From positions 1-64,000 of the forward strand of contig JBCDFR010000008.1 in NCBI GenBank assembly GCA_039177505.1: 64,000 nucleotides of DNA, read 5' to 3'. Below are positions 37,354 through 45,709 of the stretch, piece after piece; the stretch's first letter is position 1, and every line of letters begins with the position of its first letter. This DNA comes from JABSQH01 sp039177505. Its GTDB lineage: Bacteria; Actinomycetota; Acidimicrobiia; Acidimicrobiales; Ilumatobacteraceae. Position numbers and translations under genes: made by a program. The notes beneath the pieces were generated by a model. It did not search any database, had not been told where the DNA came from, and saw nothing but the letters and a program-made list of their open reading frames with translations.

Positions 37354-39174
37354 ATGACCGCAGTGGAGTCACCGTCGGCGGACGCCGATCTCACCGCAGA
37401 ACACGTTGCCTGGGACATCGATTCGATCGTTCCCGAGGGCCAGACGGTCGACGACCTGTTCGACCGCGCCGAGGCGCTGGCCGAGAGCCTCACCGAGCTT
37501 CGCGGCACGGTTGCCGATCTCGAAGTCGATGCGCTGGCGGCAGCGATGCGCACTCAGGCAGAGATCGCCGACCTCACGTCGCGCGCCGGGTACCACGCAA
37601 TGCTGGCTTTCAGCACCGACACGACCGATCCGGCACGGGGCGCCGCAATGGCAGCCAGCCAAGAGCGATCGACTTCGATCGAGACGCAGCTGATCTTCTT
37701 CGACCTCGAGTGGGCCGCACTCGACGACGCCCGCGCCGCCGAGCTCCTCGCCGATCCGCGCCTCGCGTTCTGTGCCCACCACCTGCGCACCTTGCGGGCG
37801 ATGCGGCCGTATCTCCTGAGCGAGCAGGAGGAAACGGTGCTCGCCGAGAAGAGCCAGACCGGTGCCGGGGCATGGGTTCGCCTGTTCGACGAATTGACGT
37901 CGGCCATCACTGTCGACCTCCCCGACGAACTCGGCGGTGCCGGCCTCCCCCTCGACCAAGCGCTGTCTTCGCTGACACACCACGACCGCGAGGCACGTCG
38001 GACCGTCGCCGAGGCCGTCACGAAGGGGTTGGAGCCGGGTCTGCGAACGCGTGGGTTTGTCTACAACACGCTATTGCTGGACAAGTCGATCGACGATCGG
38101 CTGCGCGGTTTCCCCACGTGGGTGTCGTCACGCAATCTGTCGAACGAGGCGAGCGATGAATCCGTCCAGGCCCTGATCGACGCAGTGGTCGGCCATTACT
38201 CGATCGCTCAGCGTTGGTACCGGCTCAAAGCCGAGGTGCTCGGGGTCGACCGACTTGCCGACTACGACCGGCTGGCTTCGGTCGCCGAGTCGCAGCAGCA
38301 GATCGGCTGGTCACAGGCCACCGATATCGTGCGCGAGGCGTATCACTCGTTCTCGCCAGAGTTGGCGGGAATCGTCGACCGGTTCATCGACGAGCACTGG
38401 ATCGATGCGCCACTGCGCCCCGGCAAGCGCGGCGGCGCCTTTGCGGCGTCGGTCTCACCCGAGCATCACCCGTACGTGATGCTCAACTGGACCTCGACCA
38501 CTCGCGACGTCGCGACGCTGGCCCACGAACTGGGCCACGGCATGCACTTCTACCTCGCTCGCGAGCAGGGGATCTTCCATCAGACCACTCCGATCACCCT
38601 CGCCGAGACCGCATCGGTGTTCGGCGAAACCGTTACGAGCAAGCGCCTGCTCTCCTCGATCGACGATCCGGGGGAGCGATTCGCGTTGCTGGCCTCGGTG
38701 ATCGAAGACTCGATCGCCACGGTGTTCCGACAGGTTGCGATGAACCGCTTCGAGGACGCCTGCCACAGCGCACGGCGCACCGACGGCGAACTCAGCGTGG
38801 AGCGGTTCGGCGAACTGTGGTCCGACTCGCAGCGCGCGCTCCTCGGCGACGCGGTGGAGATCACCGAGGGCTACACGACGTGGTGGAGCTACGTCCCGCA
38901 CTTCATGGGCACGCCGGGCTACGTCTACGCCTACGCCTACGGACAGCTGCTGGCGCTCTCGGTGTACGCCCGCTACGAAGCCGAGGGAGCGGCATTCGTG
39001 CCGGCGTACGTCGATCTGCTGCGCGCCGGTGGGTCGCAGACCCCCGAGCAGCTCGGCAAGATCGTAGGTTGCGACCTTGCCGACCCGGCCTTCTGGTCCG
39101 ACGGCCTGCGCATCGTCGAGCAGCAGTTGGAAGCCGCCGAGGCCGCTGCTCGTGCGGCCGGGCGCTTGCGCTAG
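37354..39174 (+). CDS. pepF: Oligoendopeptidase F family M3 metallopeptidase
   Basis: 606 residues from the ATG at 37354, with GGAG close upstream; an in-frame start at 37258 would give an N-terminus overlapping the antisense relic. Zinc site HELGH at about 391-395 in TLAHELGHGMHFYLA, followed by the glutamate in ITLAETASVFGETV, as in M3 peptidases. Helical N-terminal region and the late FMGTPGYVYAYAYGQLLALSVYARY match PepF. Cytosolic hydrolysis of short peptides is expected. Monocistronic, 50 bp before the convergent modC end. Confidence 0.92.
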   Translation: MTAVESPSADADLTAEHVAWDIDSIVPEGQTVDDLFDRAEALAESLTELRGTVADLEVDALAAAMRTQAEIADLTSRAGYHAMLAFSTDTTDPARGAAMAASQERSTSIETQLIFFDLEWAALDDARAAELLADPRLAFCAHHLRTLRAMRPYLLSEQEETVLAEKSQTGAGAWVRLFDELTSAITVDLPDELGGAGLPLDQALSSLTHHDREARRTVAEAVTKGLEPGLRTRGFVYNTLLLDKSIDDRLRGFPTWVSSRNLSNEASDESVQALIDAVVGHYSIAQRWYRLKAEVLGVDRLADYDRLASVAESQQQIGWSQATDIVREAYHSFSPELAGIVDRFIDEHWIDAPLRPGKRGGAFAASVSPEHHPYVMLNWTSTTRDVATLAHELGHGMHFYLAREQGIFHQTTPITLAETASVFGETVTSKRLLSSIDDPGERFALLASVIEDSIATVFRQVAMNRFEDACHSARRTDGELSVERFGELWSDSQRALLGDAVEITEGYTTWWSYVPHFMGTPGYVYAYAYGQLLALSVYARYEAEGAAFVPAYVDLLRAGGSQTPEQLGKIVGCDLADPAFWSDGLRIVEQQLEAAEAAARAAGRLR

Positions 39175-39224
39175 ACCCGAGCGCCTCGACTGGATCGCGG
39201 AACACGTTCGACGTCTGCGGGTGG

Positions 39225-40301
39225 TCAGTTCGACGCCGGCCTCACCTGCAGCTCGGTTGCCTTCACCGAGGCCCACACCGTCACCCCGGGCCGGAGATCG
39301 AGCGCCTCGACCGCGGCGGGCGTGACGTCGGCAACAAGTTCGAACGGCTCGCCGAGAACGACCCGGACTCGCTCGCCGAGCGCTTCGACGGCGACGACCG
39401 CCGACGACCACTTATTGCGCGCGCTGGTGTTCGGTTCTGCCCGATGGAGCGCAACGGCCACGGGGTCGATGGTGACCACCACCGGCCCCACGGTGTGCGT
39501 GTCGGCTGCGTGCAGTGTCAGACCCCGACCGAGCGTGATGACACCGGTGTGGGCCGCCCCGCGCAACAGGTTGGTACCCGTGAGCGCGGCTACGTACGGC
39601 GTCGCCGGGCGCGTGCGGATTGCCTCACTATCGCCGCGTTGGGTCACCCGCCCACCTTCGACGACGACGATCTGGTCGGCGAGCAGGAACGCTTCGGTCG
39701 GATCGTGGGTGATCACGAGCGCTCCGGTGTCGGCCGATATGTCGACCAGCGCACGCCGCAGATCTGCGCGCACCTCGACATCGAGTGCAGCGAGCGGCTC
39801 GTCGAAGACCAACAGCCGGGGCTCTACGGCGAGGGCCCGGGCAATCGCCACCCGTTGCGCCTGACCGCCCGATAGGTCGCGTGGCGATCGCGATGCCAGT
39901 TCGGCGGCGCCGAGCAGTTCGAGCACCGCGGCGGCGCGACGCCGAGCCGTCGCGCGCCGTGCGCCCTGCGCACTCGGGCCAAAGGCCACATTGTCGAGCA
40001 CGCTCATCTGGCCGAACAGGCGGTACTGCTGAAAGACAATGCCCAGCCCACGCAGCCGGGTAGGCACGAACGTCGCTGTCGCCGGTTCGTCGACGACCAC
40101 GTCATCCACCACGATGCGGCCTGCATCGATCGGGCACACACCAGCAAGAGCGTCCACGACGGTCGACTTCCCCGCACCGTTCGGTCCGAGCAACACGACC
40201 GTTTGCTGGCCGACGACCTCGAGCTCGACCTCCAGCTCGAAGTCACCGCGCGACACCCTGATGCTTGCGTCGAGTTGACGGGACTGCTCCGATGCCGTCA
40301 T
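39225..40301 (-). CDS. modC: Molybdate ABC transporter ATP-binding protein
   Basis: 358 residues from the ATG at 40301, which overlaps the modB stop by 4 bp. ABC domain: LLGPNGAGKST (Walker A), LSGGQAQRVAIARAL (signature) and LLVFDEPLAALD (Walker B). The C-terminal ~120 residues form a molybdate-binding-protein (TOBE) domain: AALTGTNLLRGAAHTG and VTPAAVEALDLRPGVTVWASVKATELQV. It energises molybdate (or tungstate) uptake. Third gene of a modABC operon with 4-bp overlaps throughout. Confidence 0.92.
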   Translation of the reverse strand: MTASEQSRQLDASIRVSRGDFELEVELEVVGQQTVVLLGPNGAGKSTVVDALAGVCPIDAGRIVVDDVVVDEPATATFVPTRLRGLGIVFQQYRLFGQMSVLDNVAFGPSAQGARRATARRRAAAVLELLGAAELASRSPRDLSGGQAQRVAIARALAVEPRLLVFDEPLAALDVEVRADLRRALVDISADTGALVITHDPTEAFLLADQIVVVEGGRVTQRGDSEAIRTRPATPYVAALTGTNLLRGAAHTGVITLGRGLTLHAADTHTVGPVVVTIDPVAVALHRAEPNTSARNKWSSAVVAVEALGERVRVVLGEPFELVADVTPAAVEALDLRPGVTVWASVKATELQVRPASN

Positions 40302-41098
40302 CGACTGTTCCACCAGCGGTCGCGGAGTCCGAGCAGCACAGCGAACGACACGGCGACCATCACGAGACTCATCGCCAAGGCCGCGTCGCGGTCGTTCTCC
40401 AGCGACACGAATACCGCGAGCGGCAGTGTCTGCGTTCGGCCCTGGAGGTTGCCTGCGAACGTCACGGTGGCTCCGAACTCACCCAGCGCTCGAGCCCACG
40501 CGAGCACAATGCCGGCACGCAGCGATGGGGCGATCGCCGGCAACGTGACGCTCCAGAAGATTCGCAACGACGATGCGCCGAGAGATGCGGCCGCCGCTTC
40601 GACGCCCCGGTCGGAGTTGGACAGCGCGCCTTCAACCGTGAGCACGAGGAACGGCATGGCGACAAAGGTGTTGGCCACGATCACGCCCGCCAATGAAAAC
40701 GGCAAGACGACTCCTGTGAGGTCGTCGAGCGGTTCGCCGACGACTCCCCGGCGGCCGAGCGCGAACAACAGAGCGGCGCCGCCCACGACCGGTGGAAGCA
40801 CCATCGGCAGGGTTACCGCAGCGCGCACTACCCGCCGACCTCGAAAGCGGCGCCGGGCGAGCAGCCAGGCGAGTGGTACACCGAGCAGCGTTGAGAGGGC
40901 AGCCGCGGCAACAGAGCTGATCAACGAGATGCGCAGCGCATCGAGGACGACGTCGGAGCTCAGGAGCGAGCCGAGATCGCTCCAGGGCACACGAATGAGC
41001 AACCCGACGAGCGGGATGGCGACCAACGCGATACCGAGCGACGCAAGGACGCCCAACAACAGTGGGGTGCGCTCTTCGGTTCGACGGCGTGCGGTCAC
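40298..41098 (-). CDS. modB: Molybdate ABC transporter permease
   Basis: 266 residues from the GTG at 41098, overlapping the modA stop as GTGA. About six membrane helices; the EAA-loop ending VEAAAASLGASSLRIFWSVTLPAIAPSL faces the ATPase, followed by ARALGEFGATVTFAGN, a signature of ModB/CysT permeases. It forms the channel with ModC. The fixed gene order and overlaps show a single operon. Confidence 0.92.
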   Translation of the reverse strand: MTARRRTEERTPLLLGVLASLGIALVAIPLVGLLIRVPWSDLGSLLSSDVVLDALRISLISSVAAAALSTLLGVPLAWLLARRRFRGRRVVRAAVTLPMVLPPVVGGAALLFALGRRGVVGEPLDDLTGVVLPFSLAGVIVANTFVAMPFLVLTVEGALSNSDRGVEAAAASLGASSLRIFWSVTLPAIAPSLRAGIVLAWARALGEFGATVTFAGNLQGRTQTLPLAVFVSLENDRDAALAMSLVMVAVSFAVLLGLRDRWWNSR

Positions 41099-41859
41099 GG
41101 CGCCAAGAAGCCCTGTTCGCTGAGCACGGCTTGCCCTGTGCGCCCGGTGACGTAGTCGACGAACGCGCTAGCGAGCTCGGGGTCGGCGGCTCCCTCGAGT
41201 GGCGCGATGAGATACGGGGTGTTCAGGTCGACACCGGTGGCGAATGCGACAACATGGTCCCCGGCGCTCAACGCGTCGGTCGTGTAGACCAGCCCGACAT
41301 CGAGCTCGCCGTCGACGATCTTCGACAACAGCGCTCGTGCGTCGGGTTCATCGGTGTCGACGGACGGGATCACCCCTCCCTCGCCGAGGACGTCTCTGGA
41401 GAGGTCGCCGCACGGGACGCCAACCGCGCACAACCCGACGAACAGGTCGCCACGAGCAAGATCCGAGAGGCCCCTCACGCCGCCAGCATTGCCCGCTGGG
41501 GCGACGACCTCGAGTCCGTTGCGGGCAAAGACCTGTGGCCCAGCAGCAGTGTCGCCGGCTTCGACGACTGCGTCCATCGTGGACGCATTGGCACTTGCGA
41601 ACACCGCCGCCGGCGCGCCATCGATGATCTGGGCGCGCAGCGCCGAGCTACCACCCGTGGTGATCACGACGTCGGCGCCGGCGTTCTGCTGCTCGAACGC
41701 TGCGCCGATCTCGGCGAACGCGTCGACGAGCGACGACGCAGCGAACACGATCAGCGTGTCGCTGTCGGAGTCCGTTGCGCAGCCCGCCAAAACGCTCAGC
41801 ACTCCGGCCAGGACGAATGCGGCACCGGTGCGCCGGACGGTCCGCTGTGCCGCACACAT
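41095..41859 (-). CDS. modA: Molybdate-binding lipoprotein
   Basis: 254 residues. Lipobox LAGC with Cys27, then LIVFAASSLVDAFAEIGAAFE, the conserved opening of ModA with the oxyanion-binding Ser pair, and TTGGSSALRAQI giving a second ligand segment. It delivers molybdate to ModBC outside the membrane. The start at 41859 is 41 bp from the divergent lipoprotein gene, so promoters must overlap. I see no Moco-riboswitch-like leader. Confidence 0.92.
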   Translation of the reverse strand: MCAAQRTVRRTGAAFVLAGVLSVLAGCATDSDSDTLIVFAASSLVDAFAEIGAAFEQQNAGADVVITTGGSSALRAQIIDGAPAAVFASANASTMDAVVEAGDTAAGPQVFARNGLEVVAPAGNAGGVRGLSDLARGDLFVGLCAVGVPCGDLSRDVLGEGGVIPSVDTDEPDARALLSKIVDGELDVGLVYTTDALSAGDHVVAFATGVDLNTPYLIAPLEGAADPELASAFVDYVTGRTGQAVLSEQGFLAP

Positions 41860-41900
41860 CGCCGGGAACCTACCGGGGACGTACAGCTACTCTGCGCACC

Positions 41901-42530
41901 GTGACCAGCAGATCGCTTCGAGCGGCATTGATCGCTGCCGCACTGACAATCGCCGCGTGCGGCGATACGAGCGACAGCGCCAGCAATACCTCGGCACCCG
42001 TCGTCACCGCACCCCTGCTCAACAGCGAGCGCATCGAGCAGACCTTCGGCTCGTACGGCATCGAGGTGCTCAGCCAGACCGACGCCGAACGGGTGTCCGA
42101 CCTGTATTCCGGAATGGGCGACGACCGAACCACGCGCACGTTTGCCGTGGTGGCGTACCCGTCGACCATCGACGATGCGGTCGCTGAGGAGCACGCCACG
42201 ATCGTCGACGGCGGGTCGATCGGCAGCACCTTCCGCGATGCCGGCTGGACCATCGACAAGATCGACACATACGTCGGCGAGGTCCCGGCTGGCGAGATTC
42301 CTGCGCGTGCGTTCGAGCTGATGCAGGTCGAACCCGACGATTTGGCGATGCACGTGTACCGCTTCGACGTCAGCCGCGACGGCCCACCCATCGAATACGC
42401 CACCATCGTCGAGCTCCACCATCCGGAGTATCTGACGGCGACGCAACTGGTCGACATTTTCGGGCCGAGCCCCACGGATGCGCCCGATCCAGCGCTGATC
42501 GCCCAGATCGCTCGAGCCGCGCAGTTCTGA
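41901..42530 (+). CDS. Putative lipoprotein of unknown function
   Basis: 209 residues from the GTG at 41901. Lipobox ending IAAC (Cys20), then a Ser/Thr-rich linker. The mature part has a regular alpha/beta look: IEQTFGSYGIEVLSQTDAERV, TFAVVAYPSTIDDAVAEEHATIVDGGSIGSTF, FELMQVEPDDLAMHVYRFDV. It resembles uncharacterised secreted proteins and carries no motif I can name. It diverges from modA over 41 bp and may share regulation. Confidence 0.7.
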   Translation: MTSRSLRAALIAAALTIAACGDTSDSASNTSAPVVTAPLLNSERIEQTFGSYGIEVLSQTDAERVSDLYSGMGDDRTTRTFAVVAYPSTIDDAVAEEHATIVDGGSIGSTFRDAGWTIDKIDTYVGEVPAGEIPARAFELMQVEPDDLAMHVYRFDVSRDGPPIEYATIVELHHPEYLTATQLVDIFGPSPTDAPDPALIAQIARAAQF

Positions 42531-42696
42531 GCGCGGGCGCGCCTCATGCCCGGCGGCCCATCTCGGTCACCACGCCCTGACGCACCATCGAACAACTGCT
42601 CGTTGAGCCCCTCGGCGCCTGTCAGGTCATCGAATGTGCCCGTTAACCGCCAGCCACCTGTGGCACGCGGTCTTAATGACACATGCCGCCGATCGC

Positions 42697-42976
42697 TCAG
42701 CGCCGCGTGGCGACCGCCGTGCGCGCCGTTGACTCCGACTGCGCGAACGCCGCCAGGCCGTCGGCCAAGGCGTGCTTCCATTGCGGCACCCGATCGAGAA
42801 ACCGGGCCACCGGCGATCGACGCTGCGCCCGACAACCGGTGCCTGACGCGCAACCACGCATACGTCGACAACACGCCACCGCCGTCACGAAACCGAGACT
42901 GCGCATGGACACCCGCCGCGACCGCGAGCGCCGCAGCCTCACTCACGCGCCGGGCTGCTGTGTCAGCGACGTACAT
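42697..42976 (-). pseudogene. Possible frameshifted gene relic in a 496-bp gene-poor gap
   Basis: The gap 42531-43026 contains no intact gene. On the minus strand a coding-like frame begins at 42976 (MYVADTAARRVSEAAALAVAAG, continuing to about 42820). A different frame then reads RFLDRVPQWKHALADGLAAFAQ and stops at 42697, so a frameshift near 42800 would join them into about 92 residues. I cannot assign a family. The rest of the gap, including 42531-42690, shows nothing recognisable. Confidence 0.3.
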
Positions 42977-43026
42977 CTAGAACCCTCGGCCACACTCCCG
43001 CACAGCACGTCTGCCACGATCACGGC

Positions 43027-43767
43027 ATGGATCCTCGCGACATGACCGACCGCATCGTGCTCGTCACCGGTGCCGCATCAGGCATTGGCAAAGCGACGGC
43101 CGAGCTGTTCGCACAACACGGCGCGGTCGTCATCGCTACCGATCGCGACGAGATCACCGATGCCGACACCGAGCGCACGATCACCCGTCGCCTCGACGTC
43201 ACGGCCGACGCCGATGTCGCTGCAGTGGTAGATGAGATCGGCGAGACGCACGGGCGGATCGACGCACTGGTGAACAACGCTGGGATTGCCATTGCGGCAC
43301 CGATTGCCGGTGACGACTATCGGGAAGCGTGGGATCGGTCGATCGACGTGATGTTGGCCGGACCGATGCGGCTGATTCGCGCGGCACTCCCGCTGCTGCG
43401 CAACAGCGATGCGCCGCGCATCGTCAACGTGTCGTCGACAGAGGGCGTCGGCGGCAGCGCCGGGAACTCGCCGTACACCGCCGCTAAGCACGGGCTCGTC
43501 GGCCTCACCAGGTCGCTGGCAGTCGAGTTCGGCGATGAAGGAATCACGGTCAACGCCGTGTGCCCCGGGCCGGTCAGAACAGGCATCACCGCCGGCATCC
43601 CCGACGAGATGAAAGACAAGTTCGCCCGCCGTCGGGTGCCGCTGCGGCGCTACGCCGAACCGATCGAGATCGCCCACGGCATCTTCCACCTCGCCCTGCC
43701 GGCATCGTCGTACATCACCGGCCATGCGCTGCTGGTCGACGGCGGGATGACGATCAAGAACAACTGA
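43027..43767 (+). CDS. Short-chain dehydrogenase/reductase
   Basis: 246 residues. Classical SDR: cofactor motif TGAASGIG at about 14-21, NNAG near 88, catalytic Ser in VNVSSTEGVGG and the YxxxK pair in SPYTAAKHG, then PGPVRTGI. The acidic residue after strand 2 (ATDRDE) favours NAD(H). C-terminal ITGHALLVDGGMTI is typical. The substrate is unknown. An ATG at 43042 (MTDRIV) is an alternative start. It stands alone. Confidence 0.9.
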   Translation: MDPRDMTDRIVLVTGAASGIGKATAELFAQHGAVVIATDRDEITDADTERTITRRLDVTADADVAAVVDEIGETHGRIDALVNNAGIAIAAPIAGDDYREAWDRSIDVMLAGPMRLIRAALPLLRNSDAPRIVNVSSTEGVGGSAGNSPYTAAKHGLVGLTRSLAVEFGDEGITVNAVCPGPVRTGITAGIPDEMKDKFARRRVPLRRYAEPIEIAHGIFHLALPASSYITGHALLVDGGMTIKNN

Positions 43768-43808
43768 TCTGTAGGAGCCAGCGCGCCACATGGCGGGCGG
43801 CCGGCCCG

Positions 43809-44384
43809 TCAAGGCAGCACGGCGAGCGTGAACGCCACGGCCAGCGCAGTGAGACTGAGCCCGTCGGTGACCTGGCCATCGGCGATCAGGGAGCGCACGT
43901 CGTTCGTGTCGATCCACTCGATCCGGCTCGCTTCGGTGGGGTCGAGTGGATCCCCCACGTGCTCGGCATTGGTGCCGTGAAAGATGTGGAACGTCTGATC
44001 GCTGAGACCGTTCGACGGGTGAAAGACGGTGACGGGCCGTGGCAACGCCGGAAGCTGCCAGCCGGTCTCCTCACGGGTCTCCCGTGCTGCGGCTGTGGCC
44101 GGATCCTCGCCGGAGTCGACGCCACCGGCGGGAATCTCCCAACCCCAGGTATCGGTGATGAAACGATGCCGGTACAGCATCAGCACCTCGGTGCCAGCGG
44201 TCGGCTGGGCGCTCCGACCGCTAGGAGCGGCGCGCGTGACGATGCATCCTGCTGCAGGACCGCGGGCGCGCACCACGTGGTGTTCGAACGCCGCAACAGA
44301 TGGTGGTTCCACCGTGGTCAATGCGAGCGACACCCACGGCGACTCGTAGACCATTCGCTCGCCATGCACTCGCCACTGGACCAT
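43809..44384 (-). CDS. Nudix hydrolase
   Basis: 191 residues from the ATG at 44384, chosen because GAGGAG lies 8 bp upstream (inside the VOC stop region); a GTG at 44393 lacks room for a ribosome site. Complete Nudix box: GGVDSGEDPATAAARETREETGW, shown here as G-x5-E-x7-RE-x2-EE-x-G, within 100-125. The order resembles ADP-sugar pyrophosphatases (WGWEIPAGG before the box). It is last in an apparent VOC-TauD-Nudix minus-strand operon. Confidence 0.9.
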   Translation of the reverse strand: MVQWRVHGERMVYESPWVSLALTTVEPPSVAAFEHHVVRARGPAAGCIVTRAAPSGRSAQPTAGTEVLMLYRHRFITDTWGWEIPAGGVDSGEDPATAAARETREETGWQLPALPRPVTVFHPSNGLSDQTFHIFHGTNAEHVGDPLDPTEASRIEWIDTNDVRSLIADGQVTDGLSLTALAVAFTLAVLP

Positions 44385-44396
44385 TCGAGACACTCC

Positions 44397-44801
44397 TCAG
44401 CAGTCAGACGATGGTGGACCGATGAGGTCCCACTGGTTGCCGGACAGGTCGACGAACACCGCGACCGTGCCGTAGGCCTCGTACCGGGGCTGCTCGAGGA
44501 ACTCGACCCCGCTCGCAAGCATCCGACGGTGTGTCTCAGCGAAGTCGTCGACACGCAAGAAGAAGCCGACTCGTCCGCCGGTCTGGGTGCCCAGCCGGGC
44601 CGACTGCTCAGGCCCATCGGTCTGAGCGAGCAACAGTCCGGTCTCGGCACCAGGTGGCGTAACGACCACCCAGCGCTTCGGACGACCATCGTCGGTGAGC
44701 GCCGGTTCATCGGCCGTCAGTTCGAACCCGATGGCGTCGACGAAGAAAGCGATCGCCTCGTCGTAGTCGTCGACGATCAGCGTCGCCAGATCGATACGCA
44801 C
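44397..44801 (-). CDS. VOC-family (glyoxalase/bleomycin-resistance fold) protein
   Basis: 134 residues. Two beta-alpha-beta-beta-beta halves: MRIDLATLIVDDYDEAIAFFVDAIGFEL and GRVGFFLRVDDFAETHRRMLASGVEFL, ending VAVFVDLSGNQWDLIGP. A metal-binding His/Glu pair is not complete by eye, since the first strand lacks His. Members include lyases, dioxygenases and binding proteins. It starts 2 bp after the TauD stop and its own stop overlaps the Nudix ribosome site. Function unknown. Confidence 0.88.
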   Translation of the reverse strand: MRIDLATLIVDDYDEAIAFFVDAIGFELTADEPALTDDGRPKRWVVVTPPGAETGLLLAQTDGPEQSARLGTQTGGRVGFFLRVDDFAETHRRMLASGVEFLEQPRYEAYGTVAVFVDLSGNQWDLIGPPSSDC

Positions 44802-44803
44802 GG

Positions 44804-45664
44804 CTACACCGCCGCGAGCCGGCGGTGCCCGATCGTCGTCCGATGCAACAGCCGTTCAAAACCGTCGTAGCCGCCCGTCGCCCGGTGCAGCACCGCGCGG
44901 TTGTCCCACATCACGAGCATCCCCGACTCCCACCGATGCCGGTACACGACCTCATCGGCGGTCTGCCAGCGATACACCTCGACCAGCAGGTCGCGGGCGT
45001 CGTCAGCCGACATGCCGTCGATCCCGCAGATGTATCCGGCGCAGCTGTACACGCCTCGGCGACCGGTCTCGGGGTGCTCAGGAACGAGTGGGTGCTGCTG
45101 GATCGCATTCGCCGACTCGTCGACAACGATCCGTGTCGTGCGATCCGAGTCGTCGTCAGCCTCGCCGTAGATGCCATCGGGGGCATAGGCGATCTTCGCC
45201 GAGTGCAATGCGACGAGATCGTCGATCCGGGCCCGCAGCTCCGCAGGCATCGAGGTGTATGCGCTGTGCTGATCGGCGAACAAGGTGTCGCCTCCCTCGG
45301 GTGGGATGACCTTTCCGTAGAGGCATGTTCCATCGGGCGGGAACTCCTGGAAGCTCCAGTCGGCATGGAATGACTCGGCGAAGATCGACGCGGTCTCGTC
45401 GGCTCGACGATGCAACGCAATGACATGCGGATGCCCTTCGATCGACTCGATGAACGGATCATCGCCGAACGGACCGAAGTAGCGGGTGAATCGCTCGAGA
45501 TCGTCGTCGGTGAGGTCCTGACCAGGAAATGCGAGCACCCTGTGTTCCAGCCAGGTGGCTCGAACCTCGGCAACCGTCTCAGCGGAGAGTTCGGCACGGA
45601 GGTCGATCCCTCGAATGATCGCGCCGCATGCGGCGCCGCTCGGCTCGACCTCGAACTTGTCCAT
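44804..45664 (-). CDS. TauD/TfdA-family Fe(II)/2-oxoglutarate dioxygenase
   Basis: 286 residues from the ATG at 45664 (MDKFEVEPSG); the residues before it, from 45682, are not family-like. Iron ligands: His and Asp in SFHADWSF, and the distal His in NRAVLHRATGGYDG, followed by the 2-oxoglutarate-binding Arg in LLHRTTIGHRR. GCIIRG-like GAIIRGIDLRAEL at the N-terminus fits TauD. It hydroxylates or cleaves an unknown substrate such as a sulphonate or aryloxyalkanoate. First gene of the minus-strand trio, divergent from the P-type ATPase by 45 bp. Confidence 0.9.
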   Translation of the reverse strand: MDKFEVEPSGAACGAIIRGIDLRAELSAETVAEVRATWLEHRVLAFPGQDLTDDDLERFTRYFGPFGDDPFIESIEGHPHVIALHRRADETASIFAESFHADWSFQEFPPDGTCLYGKVIPPEGGDTLFADQHSAYTSMPAELRARIDDLVALHSAKIAYAPDGIYGEADDDSDRTTRIVVDESANAIQQHPLVPEHPETGRRGVYSCAGYICGIDGMSADDARDLLVEVYRWQTADEVVYRHRWESGMLVMWDNRAVLHRATGGYDGFERLLHRTTIGHRRLAAV

Positions 45665-45709
45665 CCGGCCACGATCGCGCACGCTCGATGCGTTCTACGA
45701 TCCGTAGCA

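Noticed and set aside
38214..39875. 553-codon plus-strand frame across the pepF end and modC
   Set aside because: Out of frame with pepF and antisense to modC; no recognisable protein sequence.
44836..44860. TTCAAAACC resembling the anticodon arm of tRNA-Sec
   Set aside because: It lies inside the TauD coding sequence, with no acceptor stem or long variable arm around it.
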